NCBI GenBank assembly: GCA_037157565.1
Contig: JAZHRO010000003.1
Span: 72,728,501 to 72,792,500, forward strand
DNA: 64,000 nucleotides
Direction: 5' to 3'
From: Thalassia testudinum
Lineage: Eukaryota > Streptophyta > Magnoliopsida > Alismatales > Hydrocharitaceae
Each line of letters opens with the position of its first letter. The stretch's first letter is position 1. Made by a program: the position numbers and the translations under genes. The notes beneath the pieces were generated by a model. It was not told where the DNA came from. It made no database searches and worked only from the letters and a program-made list of their open reading frames with translations. Positions 33,472 to 44,547 of this stretch are shown here, piece by piece.

Positions 33472-35195
33472 TGTTGGTGCTAGAGCACCACGATCATTTA
33501 TTTTGATGATAACAAAACACGTGTTATTTAACATTTGCAATTTGAGTCCTAGATTTCAGGTCAATTGCAAATGAAGACGTGTTTAGACGAAAGTCGAGCT
33601 CGCATCCAGGACGGATTGGAGGAGCTTGACGGAAAATAGAGGAGGTTCGCGTGGAGCGAAAGATTGGAGATGGAAGACAAGAAGAATAGGATAGATTCTT
33701 TTTTATCCTTTCATGTATCTCTTGTATTTATTTTCTTGCTCTTTATTTTCCTTAGACATTATGTTAAAGAGCCTCAAAGAACCCTAACAGTAGTCCTAGG
33801 AACACCTGCACAACCCTAGGATACGTAGGTTTTCTGTAGAACACTTAGAAAACCAATATAGGGTTAAAACTGACTTTCCAGACGTCTCATTCACGAATCA
33901 GACGTCTGATAAAGGATTCTAAGACGTCTGACTGTTGTTTCAGACGTCTGATAACTGTTAGGCTGGACATAGTTAGTTCTGTCTGATGAATTCAGACGTC
34001 CATAACTTATACCAGACGTCTTAGGAGACGTCTGATGACTTTGCCAGACGTCCAGTTAGTGGACCGTTGGCTGGCTTAGAAGACACTCAAGATTATGACC
34101 GTTAGAGCCTTATCAGACGTCCATAGGACTTCACAGACGTCTGATAAATGACCGTTTTGCCTCGGCTGACCCAAAATCTCTTCTCAGAGATTTTCTAGCC
34201 GTTGCAACGTTTGGAAATCAATTCCCACAGTAAAAGTAGGTTTCCAGACGTCCATACATAGTGCCAGACGTCCTGTATGTCGTCTGATGGACTTGCACAA
34301 AAACCCTGTTTAGATCTGATTCAAGTCAGGGAGAAACCCGCATAGAATCAGACGTCTGACCTTGGAATCAGACGTCTTAAAGTGGCCTTCCAGACGTCTG
34401 ATGCCAGAGTTAGACGTCTGATAACCCTGTGAAGTGTAATCATTGTCCTGATTTCGGCCTGATTCTCTTGGGCTTTGCACCCAACGGCTATGGAAGCTTT
34501 TCCAAGCCTTCCAAAGCCTTCCTAAGGCCTCTATAAATAGAGGGGAACCCTTGCAACACAAACACACACTAAGAAAGACACAAGACACACTTAGCTATAC
34601 ACTCTCACACTCTTGTGTCCAAGAAGCTCTTGCTCTCTAAGCTCAAGTTCTACATCTTGAGAGCATCCAGCCGTTGCGCACCCGCTCTCCCGCCGTTGTC
34701 TACGAGAGCGAAGTTGCGCCGTCGCGTGGCTCACGCACCCGCGTCATCGTCGACGCACTCCTTGCAAAGGGGAGTTTCCTAAATCCTATAGAATCTTAGG
34801 TTTATTACTTTGTTGGCTCTATAGGTTTGTTGTTTTATTTTACCTTTGTAATTTGGTTGGGTATTCGCTTTGCGAATTCCCGTCTCCTTCGTGGGACAAA
34901 ATCCTTCTCGTGGAGAGAAGGGGTTGAGGAACGCTACCCTCGTACTTGTAGCGTGGTTGTATTGAGGTTGAATCACCCTCGTTCAAAGTGATTCGGTTAG
35001 TGGATTTGATCAACTTGGTTGATCGGAAAATCCTAACTCGAGAGGGTTAGGTGGTGGTTTTCACCCGGTTTGGGTTTCCACCTAAAAATTACTTGTGTAC
35101 ATTTTGTGATTGCTTATTTTGTGAGATTGCTTTATATATTGTTTATATTTATTTCCGCAATTATTACGTCACCCCCTCCTAGTAGGAAACTTTCA
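33472..35195 (+). repeat. E1 second LTR (1724 bp)
   Basis: Same length as the first LTR. Differences seen by eye lie near 33536, 33586-33589 and 33890. It is followed not by flanking DNA but by a second primer site and gag, so it is shared by two tandem units. Confidence 0.93.
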
Positions 35196-35250
35196 ATTGG
35201 TATCAGAGCAGGTTTTCCGCCGACAGGAGTAACATCCGCGGAAAGATCAC

Positions 35251-36324
35251 ATGGAGGGAAGCTGTTCCACAAGCAGGATTTCCGAGGGGCAGTCCACAAC
35301 CCGTCCGCTGTTCTTCGACGGGAGCAACTACCCCTACTGGAAGCTGCGGATGAAGACGTGGCTTCAAGCCACCGACTTCACGGTCTGGGCTAGATGCGAG
35401 ACGCCATTCGACATCCCAGAAAAACCCGTGGGAGGATACTCGCAGCAGCAGATTCGGGAACTCTCTCTCAATGCAAAAACAATGAACGCATTGTATTGCG
35501 CGCTCAGCTCAGAGGAGTTCAATAGAATCTCGCAATGCGCCACCGCATACGAGATCTGGCACACACTCGAGGTAACTCATGAAGGTACCTCTAAGGTAAA
35601 AACTTCTAAACTCAATTTACTTTCACAAGAATTTGAGGCTTTTTCTATGAAATCTAACGAAACTTTAAGTGAGATGAACACTAGGTTCACTCTCATAGTA
35701 AATAACTTGAAAGCTTTAGGGAAGACTTTCATCAAGGGGGAGCTTCAAGGGAAGCTTCTTCGTTCCCTTGGACCGGAATGGGAACAGAAAGTCACCGCCA
35801 TCGAGGAGGCAAACGAAATGGAGGAGCTCAACATGGAAGATCTCTTAGGCAATCTGATGGCCTACGAGACTAAGTTGAAGCAAAAGAAGAAGGATACACC
35901 GGAGCCTAAACTAAAGAAGACTCTCGCCTTCAAAGCCGCGTCGGATAGCGAGGTAAGTTCCGACGACGAAGACTTTAGAATTTTACTTAAAAATTTTTCC
36001 AAGTTTTGTAGGGAATTAAAGAAAGAGAAAAAGGAGAAGAAAGAAAGCCCGAGACGTTGCTACCACTGCAACGGGAAAGGGCATCTGCGACCAGAATGCC
36101 CTCTTCTCAAAAAGAAGAAGAAGAAGGAAAAGGAGAAGAAATCTAAGAAGAAGGCGTTCCAAGCCACTTGGGACGATTCTAGCTCGGAGGAAGAAGAAAA
36201 TACCATAGAAGAAGAAACCGCTTGCTTCGGTTTCATGGCCAGAGGAAGCGACAGCGAAAGCGAAAGCGACTCAGACAACGAGGTAAATCCGTACGGTTGG
36301 ATCTTTGATCCGAGGCCTCGATAA
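35251..36324 (+). pseudogene. gag: Second, truncated gag copy of E1
   Basis: Identical to the first gag for its first 340 codons or so, including the zinc knuckle. It then runs at ...GAGGTAAATC (36289) into inverted family A LTR sequence, adding about 12 unrelated codons before a stop at 36324. The coiled coil and tail are lost. The junction shares ATC (36287-36289) between the two parents, pointing to a microhomology deletion. Confidence 0.9.
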
Positions 36325-36496
36325 AATGTTTGCCCTGTCCAAGCACATAAAAGGAGACAATTAACCTCCATTTTATTCAAACTACTCTAAATGCAAGATG
36401 ATGCATGTTATGCAATATTTATATCATGAAATGCAATCCTATGCTTAAGAACATGCATAAATAGACATTTTAAGTAGTGTAAATGTGTTTACATCA
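36290..36496 (-). repeat. Right part of the solo family A LTR
   Basis: The inverse of about 9870-10075 in A1, ending ...GTTTACATCA, followed by the CTACT duplicate at 36497-36501. Confidence 0.88.
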
Positions 36497-36501
36497 CTAC
36501 T

Positions 36502-37198
36502 ACATTAGTAGCTTAGTTCTTCATATTTACATGCTTTTGTTACTGCTTAGTAGTGTAGCTCTTATTATCCCCTATTGATGCATGCAAAATCCCCTCATAG
36601 ATTCCTGTATGCGATCATTTTCTGTTAGCTAGAATGATATTTTTAAGCTTTCCTCCATAAGCTTTCCTCTAATTCAATGTTGCATACACCCTCCTAAATG
36701 AATGAACGAAAGAAATATTATATATAAATATATATATATCTGTGTTGAGAATCACCATGACCTTGTTGATTGCAATATATTTTATGTGATTCAAGTTGCC
36801 TACTTTTAATTATTATCTATTGCAACCAGCATGTCGGTACCAGAAAATATTGAGGATCTCAAGATTAACGCATTTTTTGTAAACAGCCACCACATAACTA
36901 GAATCGTGCATACTGAAACTCATACTTTCACATTTTTCATTTAGCTAACAAATGCACACGTAATCTGGGTTCATAATGAAAGTGGCAAAACATTGATCCG
37001 ATGATTAGAAACCAGCATGCAATTTTAAATTGGTAGAGTGAAAAGGATCGATTTTAGATTTGTATAAAGGCCTCCCTGAGACGAACGACCAAGACTCAAG
37101 TCTCATTATTTTTACAAAATCTTTTTTTGATGAATGTATTAGCGAGACTATACTATGATTTTAGATGACTTTAAAACATGCGAAAATGCCTTCTGTCA
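36502..37198 (+). repeat. 5' LTR of element D, right part
   Basis: Matches 46480-47152 in the other D LTR. It contains a TA-rich run near 36720-36740 and ends ...TTCTGTCA directly before a primer-binding site. Confidence 0.8.
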
Positions 37199-37200
37199 AA

Positions 37201-37218
37201 TGGTGCCGTTGCTGGGGA
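37201..37218 (+). other. Primer-binding site of element D, tRNA-Asp type
   Basis: TGGTGCCGTTGCTGGGGA is complementary, with two mismatches, to the plant tRNA-Asp 3' end. It lies two bases after the LTR and fixes its right boundary. Confidence 0.8.
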
Positions 37219-39984
37219 GGTAACGTCATTTTTCTGATTTCGATCTTTTGAGTTATCACTGACAAATCTTCCTCTGCATGTCTTTGGATGTGCAGGAAAA
37301 ATAGGGAAAAAATGGGATCTGCGCACAGAACGAGTGCAGAAAAAAGTTTGCTAGTGCACATCATATCTGCCTTAGTCTAGATTTTCTTTTGAACCCTATG
37401 TCAGATTTGCTTCCAGCAATTTCATTTGGAAAAAGAAAGAAAGCTTATTCATTTTCGTGAAAAAGAAGAAAAAAAAATCAAAGAAAAAAATCTAGGTAGT
37501 TAGATTAGGTTTCTATTTGAATTCTAGGTTAGTTTTGAAAAAGCAAAAAAAAAAATTTTTTGAAAATCCTTTGCGAAAAAAAATCCTTCCTGAAAAGAAA
37601 TTTTCAAATGTTTTTGAGAAAAGAAAGAGAAATTTCTTTTCATGTGAAGTTTGAATTTTAAACTCAAAAACCTTTTAAAAGCTTCTTCACCACCCTCTGA
37701 TTTTCAACCAGACTTCAAAGTCTGAATTAAAAATTAAATTACCAAAAAATTAATTCACGAAAAATTCTGAAATTTAGGCCAGATCTTCATTTTCAAACCA
37801 TCTTTCAAACTCCACCATTCATTTAAACAATTTCACCTAAAAATTTTTTAAAAATTCATGTAGTGCAAGGGGGTCAGACTGACCCAGATTTAAGATTTTT
37901 CAAAATTCAAAATGCAATTCCGAGCAATCTGCGAATTTGTTTTGACCAAAAACTATGGGGTTTGAAAGCTGATTTCATTGGCTTTAATTGAGGTATTTTT
38001 TATAAATTTTTAAAAATTATTTGATACTATGTCAATTTGAAAAATCATCCAGGGGTAAAAATTCTAGATATGACCCGTTAACATTTAAAAATTTCTATAA
38101 ATTCGATTGAAATAGTAAAAATTATAAAAAAATATTCTATGGAAAGATAATTAAAAAAGGAATCTACTCGCCAAATTTCAAATTAATTGGATTCCAATTT
38201 TGTTTAGAGAACTATTTTTATTCTTGTCGTCTGCTGAAGAAGAACAAAACAAAAGGACAAAAAAACCCTAGAATTGCATGAACCCTAGCTTACATCTTTA
38301 GGGTTATAATCTAGAGACGACATTTGGGCTAGACTAGAGTTAATCAAGTCTAGTGCTTAGCCTATGAGCTTGGTCACCTTGTGGGCCACTCACCACAAAC
38401 CCCAACTGAAGAAAAATGGGATCAAAATCAATTCTAAAACACGAAATCAACCTAAATATGTTGTCATACTACTGGGTGTTTCCAACCTCTCTTTCCAAAC
38501 CTGGTGACTAAGTCTGTGGGGCAGTGTCAAACGACCGCGGCTTGGGGGTTAATGGAACTGGAGGCGAAGCCAAAGGAAGAACCTTCCTCTTAGTCCCCTC
38601 ATAACCAGACTGGCTGGGTTAGCTTGAGAGGTGGGAATCACTTTCAGTTGGTTGAACAATGAATTTTTTCTTGAAGAATTCGAACTTCTAACGAAATATC
38701 TAGTCATCTGATTCTTAAGGACCATCTAATTGACAGGGCCTTACCCTTGTCTAGCTTGGCTACACCAACCCAAGGGTTGGGTGGTGTATGCAAGGAAGGA
38801 GGTCACTTTGACGTCGACTAGTTGGACCTTGGGAGCCGCTCCGCACTTTCTTATAGCTAAACTTTTTGGATTAGGGGTGTACAATCAGTTGGTTTGCATC
38901 TCCGGACCACTGATTCTGGGAGCATACGAGAATATCTTTCTCTTAATCTTGACCAGATCTTGTGCTAGAATTGATACATCTGATTGAGTTTTCGCCTAGC
39001 TGGAGGCGTTAAAATCAACATCCATCACCCTATACATATTCATTTTTATATATAGCATATTTTTCTTTTAACATGTTTTCCATTCTGCGTATTGCACAAT
39101 GTCAAGGTGGTCGATGTTGAATGTATAATTTCAAGAGCAATTACAGGTGATTTCTATCCATCTACTCCCTCCTATATTTATCTTCTTTTGTATTCATGCA
39201 TCAGGACATGCAAGAACTTAGGCATGGGGGGTCGATGAAATAAAACTGAAAAACTTTTATGCCAACCCTTAGGAAAACCTCGGAGTTGCATGTCAAACGT
39301 ACTTTAGGATCCTAAATAGAATAACAACCGACTCCACCTCCAATGCTCGCATTCAAGCTATAAATCGTCCGCAACAACCATTTCTGACTCACCTGCTCAC
39401 CTTTTGTTCTAAATTTAGAGTCAAGCTGAATGTAACCTGATACGGGAATCTCACGAAGTACAAATTATATGAGGTCATTTGTTTATAGCATATATACATA
39501 TTGCATTCATGAATAAGTTTATTTTATTAAGAGAATGCATTAGGAATTTTATCCTCTAGTTGATTCCTGTAATATAGAATCCAGTATAACCTTTCACACA
39601 CACGTAGAATTTGCAATGGATTCATGGTGAAGGCTGATAAACGTCTTTAGTTTGTCAAGAAGAAGTAGTGCTTCTCCTGAACCCCTAGATAGTGTTTTGG
39701 GAGTTAGGTAGATTTTCCTCCAAAAATCCACCAAATAGTGTGAGATGAGAGTAGAGTGTACTGGTGCTCTAAGATTAGTGTAAGGAATCCAGAATCCTAG
39801 ATAATTTGGTGATGATACTTTGAGATTAGACATAGTTTTCCCTCTTGGTTCCTGCATAAATATTTTGTGTGAAATTTTGAGAGCCACCAAATAAAGCAAA
39901 TTCGCAGAGAGCAAGTTTCATAAAACTAGGGCTAAGGTGGATGGTTACGACCATTATCCATGGAATCTTCAGCTGAAGGAGGGT
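37219..39984 (+). other. Internal region of element D without gag-pol
   Basis: Up to about 38700 it resembles a leader: A-rich low-complexity DNA at 37430-37640 and the block AACGACCGCGGCT at about 38532, as in A1 at about 2580. 38980-39240 resembles sequence after pol in related elements (TTCGCCTAGCTGGAGGCGTT, then CTTAGGCATGGGGGG at about 39225-39238). 39190-39910 matches the element C 3' UTR. No gag or pol motif was found in any frame; an 85-codon frame at 38730-38987 is not recognisable. Confidence 0.65.
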
Positions 39985-40727
39985 ATAAGTCGTCTGATGC
40001 TATTATTGGAAGTCTGGAACAGCTTTCCAATTTCTATTTTCAGATTCAATCCTTGATCTTGGATCTCTAACTCCCTAAACCGAATTCCAACCCCATAGGA
40101 TCCTAAATTAAGGTGTCCTAACCATAGTACATCACCTCTTGACCTCCCTAAGGACCTAATTAGGTCCTAACTAAACCTAATTTACTTAGATCATAATCAA
40201 TTACCATTACCTAGTCAATTGGACTCATAGGGTCCAATTGAGCTCAGATCTCAACCCATACAAGTCTAATTGGAGTCAGTGAGAGTCCAATTGACCTAAG
40301 CCCAACCTAATTAAGTTATTTCACTCTTAATTAGGTTCACACCCATTCAATTAAACTTGTGTTAAGTGTAATTGCAATTCCCCCTTAGCAATTAGGGTTT
40401 GCAACCCTAATTTAACGCTTACACCAACCAAAACCCCTTAGGACCTAACCTATATCAATTAGACACCTAGATTACGGCCACACACACACACACACACACA
40501 CACATCCACTCACACACTCCCACACACCCTAGAGTCTTCTAGGTTCTTCCAAAGGTGGCACCACTCTTTGTTACCAAAATTAGCAACCAAGAAACATTCA
40601 AATTGAGATCCACATTTTGTGGATCTAAGAACCACCATGGCCGGCCACTCTTGGAGCCCTCTCTAGAGAGTTCCACACTTCTCTAGAGTCTCCTTTAGGT
40701 CTATAAAAAGACCTAAGGGGTGGCCAT
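39985..40727 (+). repeat. 3' LTR of element D, left part, 5'-truncated
   Basis: Similarity to the 5' LTR starts abruptly at GTATAAGTC (27575 there), so roughly 650 LTR bases plus the end of the UTR are missing. It contains a 26-base CA microsatellite at 40479-40504. It is interrupted at GCCAT by E2 and resumes at 46251. Confidence 0.72.
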
Positions 40728-42436
40728 TGTAGTTTACCTACTAGGAGGGGGTGACATAATAAATTGCGAAAATATAATATAAAACAATCTCACAAAATTC
40801 AATCACACAAGGCACATAAATATTTTTAGCTGGAAACCCAAATCAAGTGAAAACCACCACCTAACCCTCTCGAGTTAGGATTTTCCGATCAACTAAGTTG
40901 ATCAAATCCACTAAATGAATCACTTAAATAAGGGTGATTCAACCTCAATTACAACCACGCTACTTTATACGAGGGTAGCGTACCTCAAACCCCTTCTCTC
41001 CATGAGAAGGATTTTGTCCCACGAAGGAGACGGGAATTCGCAAAGCGAATACCCAACCAAAGAATAAAGATAAATAACAACAATCCTATAGAGCCAACAA
41101 GGTAATATTTAACCTAAGCTTCAATAGGAATTAAGATGCTTCCCTTTGCAAGGAGTGCATCAAATCGATGACGCGGGTGTGTGAGCTACATGAAGACGCA
41201 ACGTCGCTCTCGTGAACTATGGCGGGAGAGCTGGTGTGCAAAGGCTTGATGCTCTCAAGATGAAGAACTTGAGCTTGGAGAGCAAGAGCTTTTCTAGGAC
41301 ACAAAAGAATAGAAAGTATGTTGCTTGGGTGTATCTTAATGTATCTTGAGTGGCAAAGGCTCCCCTCTATTTATAGAGGCCTTAGGAAGGCTTTGGAAGG
41401 CTTTGGAAAGCTTCCATAGCTGTTGGGAGCAAAGCCCAAGAGAATCAGGACAAAATCAGGAACAATGATTGTACTAACAGGGTTATCAGACGTCTGATCC
41501 TGGCATCAGATGTCTAGAAGATCAGTTTAAGACGTCTGGGAACAAAGTCGGACGTCTGATTTTAGGTGGGTTTCTTCTTGACTTAAATCAGATCTAAACA
41601 AGGTTCTAGTGCAAGTCCATCAGATGACATACAGGACGTCTGGCATTATGTCTGGGTGCCTGGAAACCTACTTTTCTGCGGGAATGGATTCCAAGAGAGT
41701 GCAACGGCTAGAAAATCTCCAAGAAGAGATTTTCGGGTCAGCGGAGGCAAAACGGTCATTTATCAGACATCTGGAAAGGCTTAAGGATGTCTGATAAGGC
41801 TCTAACGGTCTTATTCTTCAGTGTTTGTTAAGCCAGCCAACGATCCACTAATTGGAAGTCTGGTAAAAACATCAGACGTCTTCTAAGTTGTCTGGTCAAA
41901 GGTCTGGACATCTGATTTCATCAGACAAAACTAACTAAGTCCAACCTAAATGTTATCAGATGTTTGAATCAATAGTTAGACATCTTAAAACCGATTATCA
42001 GACGTCTATTTTTGGAATTAGAATTTGAAAAGGTTGTTTGAACCCTATATTGGTTTTTCAAGTTCTCTATAGAAAACCTAAGTATCCTAGGGTTGTGTCG
42101 GTGTTCCTTAGACTACTGTTAGGGTACTTTGAGGCTCTTTAACATGAAGTTCTAAGGAACAAAAAGAGCAAGGAAATAAAGACAAAAGTACATGAAAGAA
42201 ATAAACTAAATTCTATCCTATTCTTCTTGTCCTTCCATCTTCAATCTATCGCTCCTTGCGAATCACCTCTGTTTTCCATCAAGTTCTTCCAATCCATCCT
42301 GGATGCGAGCTCGAACTCCGTCTAATCACGTCTCCATTTGCAATTGGCCTGAAATCTAATACTGCAAGTGCAAATGTTAAATGACACGTGTTTTGTTATC
42401 ATCAAAACGAATGATCGCAGTGCTCTAGCACCAAAA
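40728..42436 (-). repeat. E2 3' LTR
   Basis: Begins TGTAGTTTACCTAC on the + strand and ends ...CTAGCACCAAAA, where the sister LTR ends ...CACCAACA. The GACGTC cluster (about 41480-42005) is heavily decayed. An inverted TATA segment is near 41370 (TCTATTTATAGAGG). Confidence 0.88.
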
Positions 42437-42770
42437 ATCTCGCCCTTTTTGATGATGAGAAAACCATAAATATTAATGCAAAAAAAATCCTCCCCCTTTT
42501 TGACATTATCAAAAAGGTTTGATTAATTTTAAATTTCTTATAACTCCCCCTTAAAACATGCTCTTCTATGGATTTCTTTTAACAGGAGTAATGCCCTCCA
42601 CCTTTTTGTAATAACAAGATAGCTATTATTTTTCTCTCCCTTACTAAAGGAAATTTAGCTAACTTGCATCTCTCCCTTAAAAATTGACAATTAGTCTCAT
42701 AATAATTTTTTTAACTCCCCTTATCTAAATTCTAATGATAAAAAGATAGGGTAAAGAATTTTTACCTCAC

Positions 42771-44494
42771 CTACCATGGCCAATAAAATGGTCCAAATGG
42801 TGGTGGTGGATGCCACATCGGATGGGCTTCAATCCGTAGCTTGGAGGTTCGGGCATCGGCGTCGGTCTCCAGTCTGGTGGTCGATGTGTGGTGGCTCCAT
42901 CGTTTGTTCACCATCTCGTCGGTCTTCTTGGTCTACTCCTTGGTTCTCCCAACTCGAGTTAACCATCCTTGAGCTTGTAGGTCCAGTCCTTTGTGTTGTC
43001 GTTATCCCTGAAACCTACAAAACAAGATTCCAATTCTTTCTTCGGTATCCAAGTGAGCTTGGATCCGGATCTATTAGCGGGTCTCCTCAACGGAGATCCT
43101 TTCTCAACCTTGGGGCTATAAAAATTATCTACTTTGTTGATTAATTTGTTAGATTTTTCCCTAAGACATGTAATTTCTTTTTCGATAATATGCATGTTAG
43201 TCTTTAAATCAGAAATTTCTAACTTTAAACTATCATTTTCTTCAATCAATTTAGTATTTTCGATGATTAAATTTTTATTTTCTAATAACATGTTATTATC
43301 CATAAGACTAGTTTCTATGTCCTTGAGTTATTTTTCTAACCTATCATTTTCATTTTTAAGAAAACTAACGTTCTTTTTAATGTTTTTATTTTCCATCTTA
43401 AGTGTTTTACTAACTTCAAAAAGCTCATTAAATACATCTTGTAAATCGAAATTTACCTCATTGTCGAAGTCGCTTCCACTTTTGCTGTCGCTATCACTTC
43501 CACTGGCCATGAAACCAAAGCAAGCGATTTCTTTTTCTATAGACTTTTCTTCTTCTTCCTCCGAGCTTGAATTGTCCCAAGTGGCTTGGAATGCCTTCCT
43601 ATTAGACTTCTCCTTTTCTTTCTTCTTCTCCTTTCTGAGAAGAGGGCATTCTGGTCGCAGATGCCCTCTCTCATTGCAGTGGTAGCAACGTCTCGGGCTT
43701 TCCTTCGTCTCCTTTTTCTCTTTCTTTGATTCCCTACAAAACTTGGAAAATTTCTTAAGTAAAATTTTAAAGTCTTCATCGTCGGAACTTACCTCGCTAT
43801 CCGACGTGGCTCTGAAGGTGAGAGTCTTCTTCAATTTAGGCTCCGGTGTATCCTTCTTCTTCTGCTTCAACTTTGTTTCGTAGGCCATTAGATTGCCTAG
43901 GAGATCTTCCATGTTGAGCTTCTCCACTTCATTTGCCTCCTCGATGGCGGTGACTTTCTATTCCCACTCTGGTTCGAGGGAACGAAGAAGCTTTCATTGA
44001 AGCTCCCCCTTGATGAAAGTCTTCCCTAAAGCTTTCAAATTATTTACAATGAGAGTGAACCTAGTGTTCATCTCACTCAAAGATTCGTTAGGCTTCATAG
44101 AAAAAGATTCAAATTCTTTAGAAAGTAAATTTATTTTAGAAGGTTTTACCTTAGAGGTACTTTCGTAAGTTACCTCAATTGTGTGCCAAATCTCGTATGC
44201 GGTGGCGCATTGAGAGATTCTGTTGAACTCCTCTGGGCTGAGCATGCAGTAAAGAGCGTTCATGGTCTTCACATTCAAAGAGAGCTCACGAATTTGTTGT
44301 TGCGAGTAGCCTCCTGTGGGTTTCTCTGGGATATCAAATGGTGCCTCGCACCTGGCCCAAATCGTGAAGTCATTGGCTTGAAGCCAGGTCTTCATCCGCA
44401 GCTTCCAGTAGGGGTAGTTGCTCCAGTCGAAGAATGGCAGACGGGACGTGGACTGCCCCTCGGAGATTCGGATTGTGGAACTGCTCCCCTCCAT
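42771..44494 (-). pseudogene. gag: E2 gag, broken
   Basis: The start codon on the minus strand is at 44494. The frame matches E1 gag but has in-frame stops near 43994, 43960, 43328 and 42965 and a 1-base deletion near the C-terminus (about 42830). The zinc knuckle CYHCNERGHLRPEC, the coiled coil and the gag domain remain readable. Length of 1724 bases against 1725 in E3 fits the single deletion. It is non-functional. Confidence 0.9.
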
Positions 44495-44533
44495 GATCTT
44501 CCTGCCGGGTGTTACTCCGATTAGCAAGAACCT

Positions 44534-44545
44534 GCTCTGATACCA
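44534..44545 (-). other. E2 primer-binding site, initiator tRNA-Met type
   Basis: GCTCTGATACCA on the + strand is the inverse of TGGTATCAGAGC, two bases inside the 5' LTR boundary. Confidence 0.9.
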
Positions 44546-44547
44546 AT

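Larger units (their letters stand above)
29633..36289 (+). mobile_element. E1: copia-type GAG-only retrotransposon in a truncated head-to-tail tandem
   Basis: The order is LTR (29633-31356), internal with intact gag (31357-33471), LTR (33472-35195), and a second internal copy cut off at 36289. The repeat period is exactly 3839 bases. The LTRs differ at about four sites by eye and the duplicated internal sequence looks identical, so it is very young. There is no protease, integrase, RT or RNase H, which fits terminal-repeat retrotransposons with a GAG domain (TR-GAG). The left flank is ACCAC (29628-29632); no matching right duplicate survives because the right end is deleted. Confidence 0.9.
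28547..36496 (-). mobile_element. Solo family A LTR (minus strand) containing E1
   Basis: LTR sequence occupies 28547-29632 and 36290-36496. It is bounded by TGTT...ATCA termini and a perfect 5-bp duplication CTACT (28542-28546 and 36497-36501). No internal region accompanies it, so it is a solo LTR left by LTR-LTR recombination. The empty site is seen in the sister LTR of D near 46470-46485. Roughly 260 LTR bases (matching about 10075-10335 of A1) are missing at the right E1 junction. Confidence 0.88.

Noticed and set aside
38730..38987. Possible gag remnant in element D
   Set aside because: An 85-codon frame without the gag signature seen in A1; it may be leader sequence open by chance.
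39236..39984. Start of the D 3' LTR right after the GGGGGG tract at 39238
   Set aside because: This stretch matches the 3' UTR of element C and not the start of the D 5' LTR; the tract is better read as the second polypurine-like tract after pol.
43134..43685. A 183-codon + strand frame across E2 gag, with similar ones at 49546-49821 and 49951-50283
   Set aside because: Antisense shadow of the gag coiled coil and Ser/Glu-rich stretch; the minus-strand gag explains the openness.
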